DNA of 64,000 nt from Halocatena pleomorpha (lineage in GTDB: Archaea; Halobacteriota; Halobacteria; Halobacteriales; Haloarculaceae): the NCBI RefSeq assembly GCF_003862495.1, contig NZ_RRCH01000023.1:62001-126000 (forward strand). The letters are read 5' to 3'. How positions within the stretch are numbered: position 1 is the first letter of the stretch; every line of letters begins with the position of its first letter. Shown in pieces: positions 8,612-17,257 of this stretch. Both the position numbers and the translations under genes were made by a program. Below the pieces are notes generated by a model. That model was not told the DNA's origin. It saw only the letters and a list, made by a program, of their open reading frames with translations, and did not search any database.

Positions 8612-8618
8612 TTTTTAT
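8612..8618 (+). promoter_or_regulatory. TATA box for oligogalacturonate lyase
   Basis: TTTTTAT lies 25-31 bp upstream of the ATG at 8643, the distance expected between an archaeal TATA box and a transcription start that coincides with the start codon. This favours 8643 over the upstream in-frame GTG at 8607 and ATG at 8628. Confidence 0.55.
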
Positions 8619-8642
8619 CAACTCGTCATGACTTTCGTGTCG

Positions 8643-9806
8643 ATGGGAAGCGATCACCACCAGGGTCCCGACGCCGGGCGCGTGCTGGCTCCGGAACGGG
8701 AGTTCTACGACGATCCACAGACGAACGCCCGCATAACGCGACTGACGAGCGATCCTGAGACCCACAGTCGACACCTCTATTTCACCGAGAACGGCTGGTA
8801 CGACGACCAACTCCTCGTCCGTTCGGATCGGAGCGGCACTGATGATCTGTACGCCGTTGCTCTTGACGATGGGATGATCACGCAGCTGACCGACCTGCCA
8901 CGCGCTGTCAGCGGCGTCACAAGGGTCGAACACGAAGCGACGGCCGTGTTCTGGCACGACGACAGCCTTCTTGCGCTTGATCTCGAATCACTCACGGTGA
9001 CCGCGCTGTACAACTGTCCGGCGGGCTACGAGGGGAGCATCGCGGCCGGCACGGCCGACGGCGAGCGGGCAGTGGTGGCAATTTCGGAACGTGTTGATGT
9101 CGACCACGACGGTGATCGGGACGCATGGATCGCTGCCCGGAGCGCTGCCGCGCCACGCTCCCAAGTGCTTTCTGTTCCATTCGATGGCGGCAATGGGACC
9201 GTCCACGTCGACGCGAACTGTTGGCTCGGTCACGTCAACGCCTCACCGACTAGACCGGAGCTGGTGACCTACTGCGAGGAGGGGCCGTGGGAGGCTGTCG
9301 ATCGGATCTGGGGGCTGGATCTGGCGACGAACGAAACGTGGCGGATTCGGTCGACTGGCCCGGATGAAGCCGTCGGTCACGAGTACTGGCTGGCTGACGG
9401 CGAACAGATCGGATACCACGGCTGGCGAGGGACACGCGCGGACCCTGACGCATTTTTCGGCCACGTGCGGTATGACGGGGAAAACGTCCGCGAAGCTTCT
9501 GCGCCCGATATTTACACCCACTTTCACAGCAACAGCCGAGCACTCGTCGTCGGTGACGGAACGTATCGTGGCGCACCCTCCGTTCTGCTCTGGGAGTGGA
9601 ACCCGAACGCCGCCGCGTACGAGACGCCGCGGAAACTCGCCACTCACGGCTGGAGCGGCGACGACGATGTTCATCCCCATTCTCGACTGTCTCCTGAGAG
9701 CGAGCGGGTGGTGTTCGACAGCTCTCGTGGCGGAACGAGCGACGTGTATCTCGTCTCGGTTCCTGACGATCCCACGACGGTGCCCGTGTTCGATGGCACC
9801 GGGTAG
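8643..9806 (+). CDS. ogl: Oligogalacturonate lyase, polysaccharide lyase family 22
   Basis: A 387-residue cytoplasmic protein, with no signal peptide, expected to split short (unsaturated) oligogalacturonides by beta-elimination, releasing 5-keto-4-deoxyuronate. The sequence has the repeated blade pattern of the seven-bladed propeller. PL22 signatures are LTSDPETHSRHLYFTENGW near the N-terminus, NASPTRPELVTYCEEGPW with DRIWGLDL in the middle, a His-rich HFHSNS, and HPHSRLSPE near the end; the His residues and nearby Glu/Gln are the usual manganese and catalytic ligands. The start at 8643 is chosen from the TATA spacing. It completes the import route: PL1 outside, the ABC importer, then this enzyme. 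No KduI/KduD partner is in the window. Confidence 0.88.
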   Translation: MGSDHHQGPDAGRVLAPEREFYDDPQTNARITRLTSDPETHSRHLYFTENGWYDDQLLVRSDRSGTDDLYAVALDDGMITQLTDLPRAVSGVTRVEHEATAVFWHDDSLLALDLESLTVTALYNCPAGYEGSIAAGTADGERAVVAISERVDVDHDGDRDAWIAARSAAAPRSQVLSVPFDGGNGTVHVDANCWLGHVNASPTRPELVTYCEEGPWEAVDRIWGLDLATNETWRIRSTGPDEAVGHEYWLADGEQIGYHGWRGTRADPDAFFGHVRYDGENVREASAPDIYTHFHSNSRALVVGDGTYRGAPSVLLWEWNPNAAAYETPRKLATHGWSGDDDVHPHSRLSPESERVVFDSSRGGTSDVYLVSVPDDPTTVPVFDGTG

Positions 9807-9822
9807 CCACGCGTCGGTGTGC

Positions 9823-11811
9823 TCACGCTCGCTTGTTGACCGTGAGTCCGTCGAGCAGATCCCGGTCGGCAACCGCGAGATCGAACGGGTCGATCCTTGC
9901 GCTTCCGATGGACCACTCGGCGTCAGTTTCGACATCGATCCGATCGCTCGTGAAGTTCAGCACCCACGTGTGGTTATCGCGCACGGCGGCGCGAACGCCG
10001 TTGGGCAACCGGTCGGCGTGATCGACGCCACTGCGCGTGAGCAGTGTGTCTACCAGATCGTCCGCAAGTTCCTGTTCGGGCCAGACGCCACAGTAGACGA
10101 CGTGTCCGTCACCGACAGCGTTGCGAACGCCCGCCGTGGAGCCGTTGAGTTCGTTACCGGTGTACTCCACGACCGGAACGGCGGCGTCGGCGTCGAGCCG
10201 CTCGGCCCACGTCCGAACGGCGTATCTGGTTCCGTTGACGACAACGGTACGGTCGAACTGATCCGGAACCGTCTCGTAGTGCGTGACCGTTGCGCCGACG
10301 AGAGACGACAGCGGTCCCGGCGGGGACGCTGGTCGGAGCTTGTTCCCCTCGTCTTTGACGCCTGTCCGCGGGCCGAGGAGCAACTCACCGCCTGAAGCGA
10401 CGTACTCAGTCAGGTGATCGGTAAGATCCTCAGTTGCGATGTGCAGTGTCGGCGCGACGACAGCGCCGTATTCCGAAAGATCCGTGGTTGGATGCACGAC
10501 AGCAACCTGAACCCCTCGCGCCCGAAGCGCCCGGTAAAACGACTGGACGAGCGCCCAGTAGTCGAAATCGGGCGCGTGGGGCTGCTCGGAGAGTGCCCAC
10601 ACGTTCTCATAATCGTGTAGCAACGCAACCGACGCGTCGACATTCCCGACATCGAACAGCTCCTCAGCAGCCCGGGCGGCGTCGTGATACCCGCGGTCGG
10701 GCGACCCATCGCGCTTGCGGAGTCCGGCGTGGTACTGCTCTTGGCCGTGGAGACACCGCCGCCACCGGAAGTAGACGACGGCGTCGGCACCGTGAGCGAC
10801 GGCGTGGTGTGCCCACAGCCGCATCGCGCCCTCTGCGGGTTGGGGTGAGTGTGGCGGCCAGTTGATGTCACCTGGCTGCTGTTCCATTACCCAGAACGGT
10901 CGTTCTAGAACGCCTCGGTGCAGATCGTGGTTGAACGAGATCAGATCCGGATCGCCGGCCTTGAGTTGATCTGGCGTGGGTTGCCCATCGGTCGCCTGAA
11001 CGTGTCCGGTGGGGTAGGAGTCCCACGAGAGCAGATCAAGATCGTCAGCGATATTGTACAGGTCGATCGCCGGAAACCGATCCATGAAATTATGCGTGAC
11101 GAACCAGTCACCGTACTCGCGGAGCAACTCCGCTTGGAGGCGGTTGTACGCGACGATACTATCCGAACAGAACCGGCAGTAGTCGAGCACCAGCGATGGG
11201 TGGTCCTGTGCTGGTGTCGGAGCGGGCACCGACGCTTGCTCGACACTGTCGTACTGTTGGCTCCAGAATGTCGTTCCCCACGCGTCGTTGAGTCCGTCTG
11301 CATCACCGTACCGCTCCGCCAGCCAGTCGCGAAACGCCCCGTCGCAGTCCGCACAGTAACAGCGTGCGGTGTCGTGACAGCCGTACTCGTTATCGATCTG
11401 CCAGCCCACGACGTGGGAGGTGTCAGCGTAGCGGTTCGCCAGTTCGCGGACAACACGCTCGGTTTCCACCCGGTATCTCGACGAGTTGACGCAGTACTCT
11501 CGGCGGCTTCCGCCCGCTCTGACCGTTCCGTCACGGTCGGTCTGTCGGATCTCAGGATGCTCGTCGAGGAGCCACCGTGGCGGTGAGGCTGTCGGCGTAC
11601 AGAGGACGACGTTCATCCCGTGGTCACCGACGAGCGCGACGATCTCGTCTAGCCACTCGAAGTCGAACGTGTTGCGCTCGGGTTCGAGTCGTCCCCACGA
11701 GAACTCGGCCAGTCGGACGTACTCGAAGCCTGCCGCAGCCATCTCTCGTACGTCTGTTTCCCATCGCTCCTGAGACCACTGCTCCGGATAGTAACACACA
11801 CCGATCGACAT
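9823..11811 (-). CDS. Beta-galactosidase, glycoside hydrolase family 42
   Basis: A 662-residue intracellular enzyme with the three GH42 domains: a TIM barrel (about 1-375), a beta-galactosidase trimerisation domain with the class-I amidotransferase fold (about 380-590) and a small C-terminal beta domain. Catalytic residues are visible: acid/base Glu142 in WQIDNEYG and nucleophile Glu310 in FWVMEQQPG. Cys107 and the CHDTARCYCADC cluster (145-156) are the zinc ligands found in many GH42 enzymes. The absence of a signal peptide suggests it acts on imported galactose-containing fragments, such as RG-I side-chain pieces; Bacillus has a GH42 (YesZ) in its RG-I cluster. It diverges from the GH78 gene, and a TATA-like CCATAAAC at 11834-11841 gives a leaderless start at 11811. 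Confidence 0.93.
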   Translation of the reverse strand: MSIGVCYYPEQWSQERWETDVREMAAAGFEYVRLAEFSWGRLEPERNTFDFEWLDEIVALVGDHGMNVVLCTPTASPPRWLLDEHPEIRQTDRDGTVRAGGSRREYCVNSSRYRVETERVVRELANRYADTSHVVGWQIDNEYGCHDTARCYCADCDGAFRDWLAERYGDADGLNDAWGTTFWSQQYDSVEQASVPAPTPAQDHPSLVLDYCRFCSDSIVAYNRLQAELLREYGDWFVTHNFMDRFPAIDLYNIADDLDLLSWDSYPTGHVQATDGQPTPDQLKAGDPDLISFNHDLHRGVLERPFWVMEQQPGDINWPPHSPQPAEGAMRLWAHHAVAHGADAVVYFRWRRCLHGQEQYHAGLRKRDGSPDRGYHDAARAAEELFDVGNVDASVALLHDYENVWALSEQPHAPDFDYWALVQSFYRALRARGVQVAVVHPTTDLSEYGAVVAPTLHIATEDLTDHLTEYVASGGELLLGPRTGVKDEGNKLRPASPPGPLSSLVGATVTHYETVPDQFDRTVVVNGTRYAVRTWAERLDADAAVPVVEYTGNELNGSTAGVRNAVGDGHVVYCGVWPEQELADDLVDTLLTRSGVDHADRLPNGVRAAVRDNHTWVLNFTSDRIDVETDAEWSIGSARIDPFDLAVADRDLLDGLTVNKRA

Positions 11812-11883
11812 GGCTTCGTGTTCGCCGGGACAACCATAAACGTTGCCGCAGTCGATGATGACCGATCCACGCCAACGGGGAAC

Positions 11884-11889
11884 GTTTTA
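11884..11889 (+). promoter_or_regulatory. TATA box for alpha-L-rhamnosidase
   Basis: TTTTAT lies 26-31 bp upstream of the ATG at 11915. The spacing implies a leaderless message and selects 11915 over in-frame ATGs at 11843 and further on. The divergent GH42 promoter (11834-11841) shares this 103-bp intergenic space. Confidence 0.55.
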
Positions 11890-11914
11890 TCGCTCCCCGT
11901 TCAACGGGACATCG

Positions 11915-14605
11915 ATGAGCGATCGAGACCGACCGACAGATCTCAGCACGGAGTACGCGCAGGATCCGATCGGCGTCGACGAACCGAATCCAACCTTCCG
12001 GTGGCGTGTCGCAACTGATCGACGGGGAGCTTGCCAGTCGGCTGCCCGCGTCCTTGTCGCGTCCGCTCCCGTTCGGCTCAGTCCCAGAGCAGCGGATGTC
12101 TGGGATTCGGGAAAACAATGCTCGGCACGCCCCGCTATCGAGTACGACGGTCCACCGCTCGCCGCTGGCTGTCGGTACTACTGGACGGTTCGGGTGTGGA
12201 ACGAAGCCGATCGACCCAGCGAGTGGAGCCAGCCAGCAACGTGGGAGATGGGACTCTCTGAGGCGGACTGGGAGGCGTCGTGGATCCGACGGGCTGGAAC
12301 TGACCAGAGCAGTCCGTTCTCCTGTTTCAGGCGGTCGGTCGCGGTAACTGGTGCGATCGAGCGCGCTCGCGTCTTCGTCTCCGCGAGCCACCAGTACGCG
12401 CTGTCGATTAACGGTGAATCGGTCGACCGGGGGCAGGCGTTCGCGTATCCCGATAACCAGTACTACAAAACCCTCGACGTGACGGATCACCTCGGCTCCG
12501 GTGAGAACGTTCTGGGCGTCGTACACGCCTACCACGGCGCGGGACAAGGCCGGCCCGCGAGCAAGCCGGGACTCATCCTTCAACTGCAGATCGACTTTGC
12601 GGATGGGCGATCGACGGTTGTGGTGACCGATGAGAACTGGGAGACGACCGCCGGGCCGTGGCTCGACGCGCCGCTTCGCAACGAGGAGATCGCTGAGCCG
12701 GTCGAGATCATCGACGGACGGCGGCTGTCGCCCGGCTGGGACGAACCGGGCTGTGACGCTGATTGGGAATCGGCCGAAGTCGTCGGCACTCACCCGACTG
12801 ATCCGTGGGAGCGACTGGTGGCCCAACACCGCGAAGTCACTCACGAGACAGTCCATCCCGAATCGGTCGACCGGCTCGATTCCGGAGCGGTCGTGTTCGA
12901 TTTTGGACGTGTATACCCAGGTCGGCCGGTCGTTCGCTTCGAATCGGGAACGGACGGTCACCGTGTCGAGATGCGCGCCGGATACCATCGCACGGATAGC
13001 GGGGTGGCCGACACGGCCGGCACACAGGCGACTGACATGCGGTATGCGTACGTCCAACGAGCCGGCCGACAGGAGTTCCGTTCGTTCAACTACCTCGGCT
13101 TCCGGTACCTACAGATCGACGATCCGGGCGAATCGCTCTCGTGTGAGCAGGTGTCGATCGCGGTCTCGTACAACGCGGTTCCGGACCGGAACGCGGCGAC
13201 GTTCGATTCCTCGAACCCCGTGCTCGATGAAGTAGTCGAGCTGGCCCGCCACTCCGCGCTGTACGGCTGTCAGGAAGGATTTGTCGACACCCCGACCCGC
13301 GAGAAAGGGCAGTTTTTGATGGACGCGTTCAACATGTCCCGAGTAACGACGCTCGCGTTCGGTGAACGACGGCTGAGCCGGGGTGCCATTCGGGAATTCG
13401 TTCGGTCCCACTACCGGTACTGGGCAGCGACCGGTCGACTCAACGCCGTGTATCCGAACGGCGACGGCAAGCGGGACATTCCGGAGTTCACCGCGGCGTT
13501 TCCGGCGTGGGTGTGGCATTACTACCAAGTCACAGACGACCGCCGCGTGCTCGAAACGGCCTATCCCGTTGTCCGCGCTGTTGCTGATTATCTCGTTCGC
13601 CACATCGATTCTGACACCGGGTTGGTGACGAACATCAGCGGCGGTGCGGGAGGACCGTACGAGGCGGGCATTGTGGACTGGCCTCCCGAAATGCGATACG
13701 GCTACGACCGTGATTGGCCTGCGCTGACGACGGTCAATCTCTTCGGCGTGAACGCGTTCAAACGAGCGGCGGACATCGCCGTTGCGCTGGACCGACCACG
13801 CTCTGAACGAGCGTACTTCCATAAACAGCATCAGCAGTTGGAAACGGCTGTTGTCGAGTATCTCCACGACGGCGAACTGTTCGTTGACGGCCGTGACGCC
13901 CACGCGTCCAGCGATCACGCCTCTCAGCACGCCAACGCGCTCGCGCTCGCGACCGGCACCGTTCCTGAATCGTCGATCGAGACCGTGACCGATCACGTCG
14001 TCGATTCGGGAATGCAGATGGGACCGATGATGGTGCCGTGGCTGCTTGAAGCGCTCCAAACCACCCACAGACCAGCGGCGTTCGTCGAGTTGCTCACCGA
14101 TCCCACGGCAGACGGCTGGGCCAACATCCTCGAACAGGGCGGGACGTTCACGTGGGAGTCGTGGCACTGTGGCGCTGATACCCTCTCTGAACAGGCGCGT
14201 CGAAACCGGAGCGAATCCCACGCCATGGGTGCAACGGTGTTCACATACGTTTTGCAGGTGTTGCTCGGTGTTCGGTTCGAGGACCACGCTGACCGACGGC
14301 TCCGTGTCCGTCCACCTGACGCTGGACTCGACGCCGCTTCCGGCCGCGTTCCGACTGAATGCGGTGCTGTCCGTGTCTTCTGGGAGCGAAATGACGGACT
14401 CGATCTCACCGTGACGATCCCGTGGAACACCACCGCGTCCGTCGTGGTTCCGTCCAGGTCGAACCGAATCGGCATCAACGATACGACCGTTGCCGTCAAC
14501 CGGTCGACAGAGGTCAACCTGTCTGGTGTCGACGCCGTCCGTGACACCGGTGACGCCGTCGTAGTCGATGTTACCACTGGCACCTACCGGATCACCACCG
14601 ACTGA
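11915..14605 (+). CDS. Alpha-L-rhamnosidase, glycoside hydrolase family 78
   Basis: An 896-residue protein removing terminal alpha-L-rhamnose from oligosaccharides by inversion. The domain order fits GH78: an N-terminal fibronectin-like domain (TFRWRV, YWTVRVWNE), a Bac_rhamnosid_N beta-sandwich (about 120-290), a further beta-domain, an (alpha/alpha)6 barrel (about 420-760) and a C-terminal beta-sandwich. The barrel contains VDTPTREKGQFLMDAFNMSR, the acidic catalytic segment of a GH78 subgroup, and TFTWESWHCGADTLSEQ followed by SESHAMGA, where the base is expected. No signal peptide, so cytoplasmic. RG-I backbone is a galacturonate-rhamnose repeat, so rhamnosidase plus the GH4 enzyme could trim imported RG-I oligomers alternately. 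Confidence 0.93.
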   Translation: MSDRDRPTDLSTEYAQDPIGVDEPNPTFRWRVATDRRGACQSAARVLVASAPVRLSPRAADVWDSGKQCSARPAIEYDGPPLAAGCRYYWTVRVWNEADRPSEWSQPATWEMGLSEADWEASWIRRAGTDQSSPFSCFRRSVAVTGAIERARVFVSASHQYALSINGESVDRGQAFAYPDNQYYKTLDVTDHLGSGENVLGVVHAYHGAGQGRPASKPGLILQLQIDFADGRSTVVVTDENWETTAGPWLDAPLRNEEIAEPVEIIDGRRLSPGWDEPGCDADWESAEVVGTHPTDPWERLVAQHREVTHETVHPESVDRLDSGAVVFDFGRVYPGRPVVRFESGTDGHRVEMRAGYHRTDSGVADTAGTQATDMRYAYVQRAGRQEFRSFNYLGFRYLQIDDPGESLSCEQVSIAVSYNAVPDRNAATFDSSNPVLDEVVELARHSALYGCQEGFVDTPTREKGQFLMDAFNMSRVTTLAFGERRLSRGAIREFVRSHYRYWAATGRLNAVYPNGDGKRDIPEFTAAFPAWVWHYYQVTDDRRVLETAYPVVRAVADYLVRHIDSDTGLVTNISGGAGGPYEAGIVDWPPEMRYGYDRDWPALTTVNLFGVNAFKRAADIAVALDRPRSERAYFHKQHQQLETAVVEYLHDGELFVDGRDAHASSDHASQHANALALATGTVPESSIETVTDHVVDSGMQMGPMMVPWLLEALQTTHRPAAFVELLTDPTADGWANILEQGGTFTWESWHCGADTLSEQARRNRSESHAMGATVFTYVLQVLLGVRFEDHADRRLRVRPPDAGLDAASGRVPTECGAVRVFWERNDGLDLTVTIPWNTTASVVVPSRSNRIGINDTTVAVNRSTEVNLSGVDAVRDTGDAVVVDVTTGTYRITTD

Positions 14606-14774
14606 CTGTGTGTCCGGTATCGTCGGTGTCGGATTATAACTGTGTGGTGCACTCACAGCGCGGTTCGGCCCTCCTACTCCCCCCGCTCGAAACGGTTTCT
14701 GCCGTCCGTTCATACCGGATGCCGACCCAGCGGTTCCGTTCACGAGCCGGTTGTTTCGTCGGTAGGGATCGCTC

Positions 14775-15983
14775 TCAACAGAACGTGTTACCGGAGACCT
14801 CGGTAGTAGCGGCGTACGTTTCGATGCCAGTGGCGTTGTTACATAGACTGTTGTTCAAGATTCTATTCTCTTCGGTGTCTGGTCCAGTTTCGTAGACGCC
14901 GTAGTCGTTGTTGTCGATCTGGAGGTTTTGGACCGTGACGTCCCGCGTGTAGTGGTGGGCGTCGGAACTGCGCGAGTCGATACGGATCCCTTCGCCCACG
15001 TTGTTGGTAATCGTGCCGCCGTCGACAGTCATGTTTCGGGTGTCTTGGATGAGTGCGCCAGATTCACAGCTCTCGATAGAGACGTTCGAGACGGTGATGC
15101 CGTGGCTCCCCGAAACGGTGAACAGCCCGCGACCACAGTCGACGGCCCGTAATTCTCCAAGGTAGATGTTCGGACCGCAGTCGTTGGCACACCGAAAGCC
15201 GGCGTACCCCCCACCTTGGTCCGCGCGCGTAGCATCGACGGCGTCCACAGTCGCGTCCGTTGTGTCGTTTAACAGCAACCCACACCCGTCGGTATCGACG
15301 GTTTCTACGGTGCCAATGTCGACGCCGTCGACGCCGTACGTCTCGACCGCGTGATGAGCAGCGCCTTCGATCGACGCGTATTCGAGGCTGAACCCCTGTG
15401 TACGACCGCCGCCACCGCTGTCGTCGACGCGGATTCCGAGACCGATGTCAGTTGTATCGTACAGCGACATCTCGATAGTGCCAAGCGCCACGTCCGAACA
15501 GCTTTTGATCCAAAGCCCGTACCGTGGATTGCCTTCAACACGGAGGTTCTGGATCTCGATCGACTGGACGTTTTCGGCCTCGAACGGAACGATGAGGTCC
15601 TCGCCCGTGTCCTCAACGAAAATCGTGCCGTTGTGATCAATGACTGTGTAGCTGTCGAGCCTGACGGATTTGAGCGACTCCGTTGCGGTGAACGTTCCGG
15701 AGTTTTTGATGAGCACTTTCTCCTTAGTGGTCCGTCCGTCGGTGAGGCTGTCGACTGCGGCCTGTATCGCGTCCCGGTAGCTCCCGCCTGCATACACCGT
15801 TCCGCCGTTCGTGGCGTACCACGTACTGCCCGTTTGGTACACTTCGGCGTCGTGGCTGCTCGCGCTCGCCGTCCCGGTAACCCCGATTCCGGTGAGCAGT
15901 CCGGCGCTCCCGAGCAGAACGCGGCGGCGTGTAACCGGCCGTGAGGTGGCAGCCGTATGATCGGTCTCAGTACTAGATGGCAT
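14775..15983 (-). CDS. Secreted right-handed parallel beta-helix protein
   Basis: About 402 residues from the preferred ATG at 15983 (15998 and 16022 are in-frame alternatives). A Tat signal follows a polar leader (TRRRVLLGSAGLLTGIGVTG, cleavage near ASAS). The rest is a ladder of short coils rich in IEIQNLRVEGN, VQNLQIDNNDYGV and NNVGEGIRI-type repeats, the pattern of NosD/pectinase-like beta-helices. I see no clear polygalacturonase (GH28) or PL1/PL9 catalytic set, so the activity is open: a polysaccharide lyase, an epimerase-like or a binding protein are all possible. Context between GH78 and an esterase suggests an extracellular pectin role. AT-rich promoter sequence with CATATATT (16007-16014) precedes it. 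Confidence 0.75.
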   Translation of the reverse strand: MPSSTETDHTAATSRPVTRRRVLLGSAGLLTGIGVTGTASASSHDAEVYQTGSTWYATNGGTVYAGGSYRDAIQAAVDSLTDGRTTKEKVLIKNSGTFTATESLKSVRLDSYTVIDHNGTIFVEDTGEDLIVPFEAENVQSIEIQNLRVEGNPRYGLWIKSCSDVALGTIEMSLYDTTDIGLGIRVDDSGGGGRTQGFSLEYASIEGAAHHAVETYGVDGVDIGTVETVDTDGCGLLLNDTTDATVDAVDATRADQGGGYAGFRCANDCGPNIYLGELRAVDCGRGLFTVSGSHGITVSNVSIESCESGALIQDTRNMTVDGGTITNNVGEGIRIDSRSSDAHHYTRDVTVQNLQIDNNDYGVYETGPDTEENRILNNSLCNNATGIETYAATTEVSGNTFC

Positions 15984-16126
15984 GTCATCTCTTACCATAT
16001 AATATTCATATATTCTATACATTAATAAAATTAATCTAATATTTGTGACAATAGATTGGGGAAATCTCTTTCAAGGTAGCTCGGCCGCGGCTCCCGGGTG
16101 TGCTGTCTCTAAAGAGCGTCGGGGGA

Positions 16127-17134
16127 TCAGCGAACGGCTTCGAGTTTTCGGGCGAGGTTTTCGCCCATCCGGATCATCGCGTTGTCACCCGGGTGGACGA
16201 GGTCGGTCGTGAGTCCGCCGATATCGGGTAAGATCTCCGGTCCTTCGAATAGGGAGACGTTGTCAATCTGGCTAACGGTGTCTCTGAGTGCGTCCCGGAA
16301 CTGTTCACAGCGTTCTCCGTCAACGCTCCTCTGAACGTCTCGTGCGTTCGGATAGATGGTGATACACGCAATCGTCGCATCAGGGTTGGCAGCAGCGATG
16401 CTATCGATCATGTACGTCGCGCGTTCGCGGAACTCCGCGACTGAAAACCGATCAACCATGTTGACCGACAGCGCGAGCGTCGCTATGTCCCAGTCGTCGC
16501 GGGTAGCGATATGGTCGGCCATCGCCCGATCGCAGTACGCCGTGCCACAGGAGCCGAGATTGATCGGATCGACACCGAGGCGGCGGGCGGTTTGGTTGAC
16601 GTAGGTGAGGTGTTCAGCCACTGCAGCTTCTCCTTCCGTGATGGAGGTTCCGTACGCTAGGTACCGCTGGTCGGGGAGTTCCTCCGCAGTGGGTGGCCGC
16701 CGGTCGCCCTCGGCGCCGTGATAGCGAACGTGTGCTCCCCGGTGTTCACCGGGCAACATGAGCCGACAGACGCGGGGATCGTACGCGAGCGGTTCCTGCT
16801 CTTCGGGACGGAGATCCGTGAGCTGTTCCGGAACAGCCAGTTCGATGGTTGTCGGCTCAGGACCGATCACGAACGTCTCCGTGCTCTGTATCGGACCCCA
16901 AAACACGCGTATGAGGCTTTCAGTGGCGCGGTCTGTTGGGCTCGTTGAGAGCGTCACCGAGACCGAGTCATCAGGCACAAACCGGAGTTCGACACCCGCA
17001 GGATGGACCATCCTCGTCTGTGCTCCCTCGTTCAACGCCGACCGGACGCGTTCGGGAACACGCTGGAGACGCGCTCCCTCTTCGACTGCCCGGCACTCGC
17101 CCACGTTGTGAAACTCGATTTCATCGCAGCGCAT
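16127..17134 (-). CDS. Two-domain SGNH-family esterase, candidate pectin/RG acetylesterase
   Basis: A 335-residue protein. An N-terminal beta-sandwich-like domain (about 1-150) precedes an SGNH hydrolase domain with all four blocks visible: nucleophile Ser164 in GTSITEG, Gly in GSCGTAYC, Asn in LSVNMVD, and the DxxH pair in DLVHPGD. This layout recalls carbohydrate esterases with an N-terminal jelly roll (CE2-like). The start at 17134 is favoured because AAATATTTA (17159-17167) lies 25-33 bp upstream, and residues encoded before it look non-coding. No signal peptide, so deacetylation would occur after import. In an RG-I locus the obvious job is removing acetyl groups from galacturonate or rhamnose residues; the substrate is inferred. 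Confidence 0.82.
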   Translation of the reverse strand: MRCDEIEFHNVGECRAVEEGARLQRVPERVRSALNEGAQTRMVHPAGVELRFVPDDSVSVTLSTSPTDRATESLIRVFWGPIQSTETFVIGPEPTTIELAVPEQLTDLRPEEQEPLAYDPRVCRLMLPGEHRGAHVRYHGAEGDRRPPTAEELPDQRYLAYGTSITEGEAAVAEHLTYVNQTARRLGVDPINLGSCGTAYCDRAMADHIATRDDWDIATLALSVNMVDRFSVAEFRERATYMIDSIAAANPDATIACITIYPNARDVQRSVDGERCEQFRDALRDTVSQIDNVSLFEGPEILPDIGGLTTDLVHPGDNAMIRMGENLARKLEAVR

Positions 17135-17158
17135 ATCAGCAGGGTGTCCTCTCATCCT

Positions 17159-17167
17159 AAATATTTA
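17159..17167 (-). promoter_or_regulatory. TATA box for the SGNH esterase
   Basis: TAAATATTT on the minus strand stands 25-33 bp before the ATG at 17134, consistent with a leaderless transcript. The divergent dehydrogenase has its own TATA-like CTTTATAG at 17204-17211. Confidence 0.5.
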
Positions 17168-17257
17168 CCGCACATGGCGATTTTCGAATGGACTCCCAAA
17201 TCCCTTTATAGCTGGTAACCCCACCCCAGTGTACAGCGGTCACGGAGTTGCTCGTGT

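Noticed and set aside
11624-13057. 477-codon open frame on the minus strand
   Set aside because: It lies across the GH42 start and the GH78 gene on the other strand; its translation is Arg/Asp-rich shadow sequence without domains.
13109-14743. 544-codon open frame on the minus strand
   Set aside because: Antisense to the GH78 catalytic barrel, whose motifs and length are intact; long antisense frames are common in GC-rich haloarchaeal genes.
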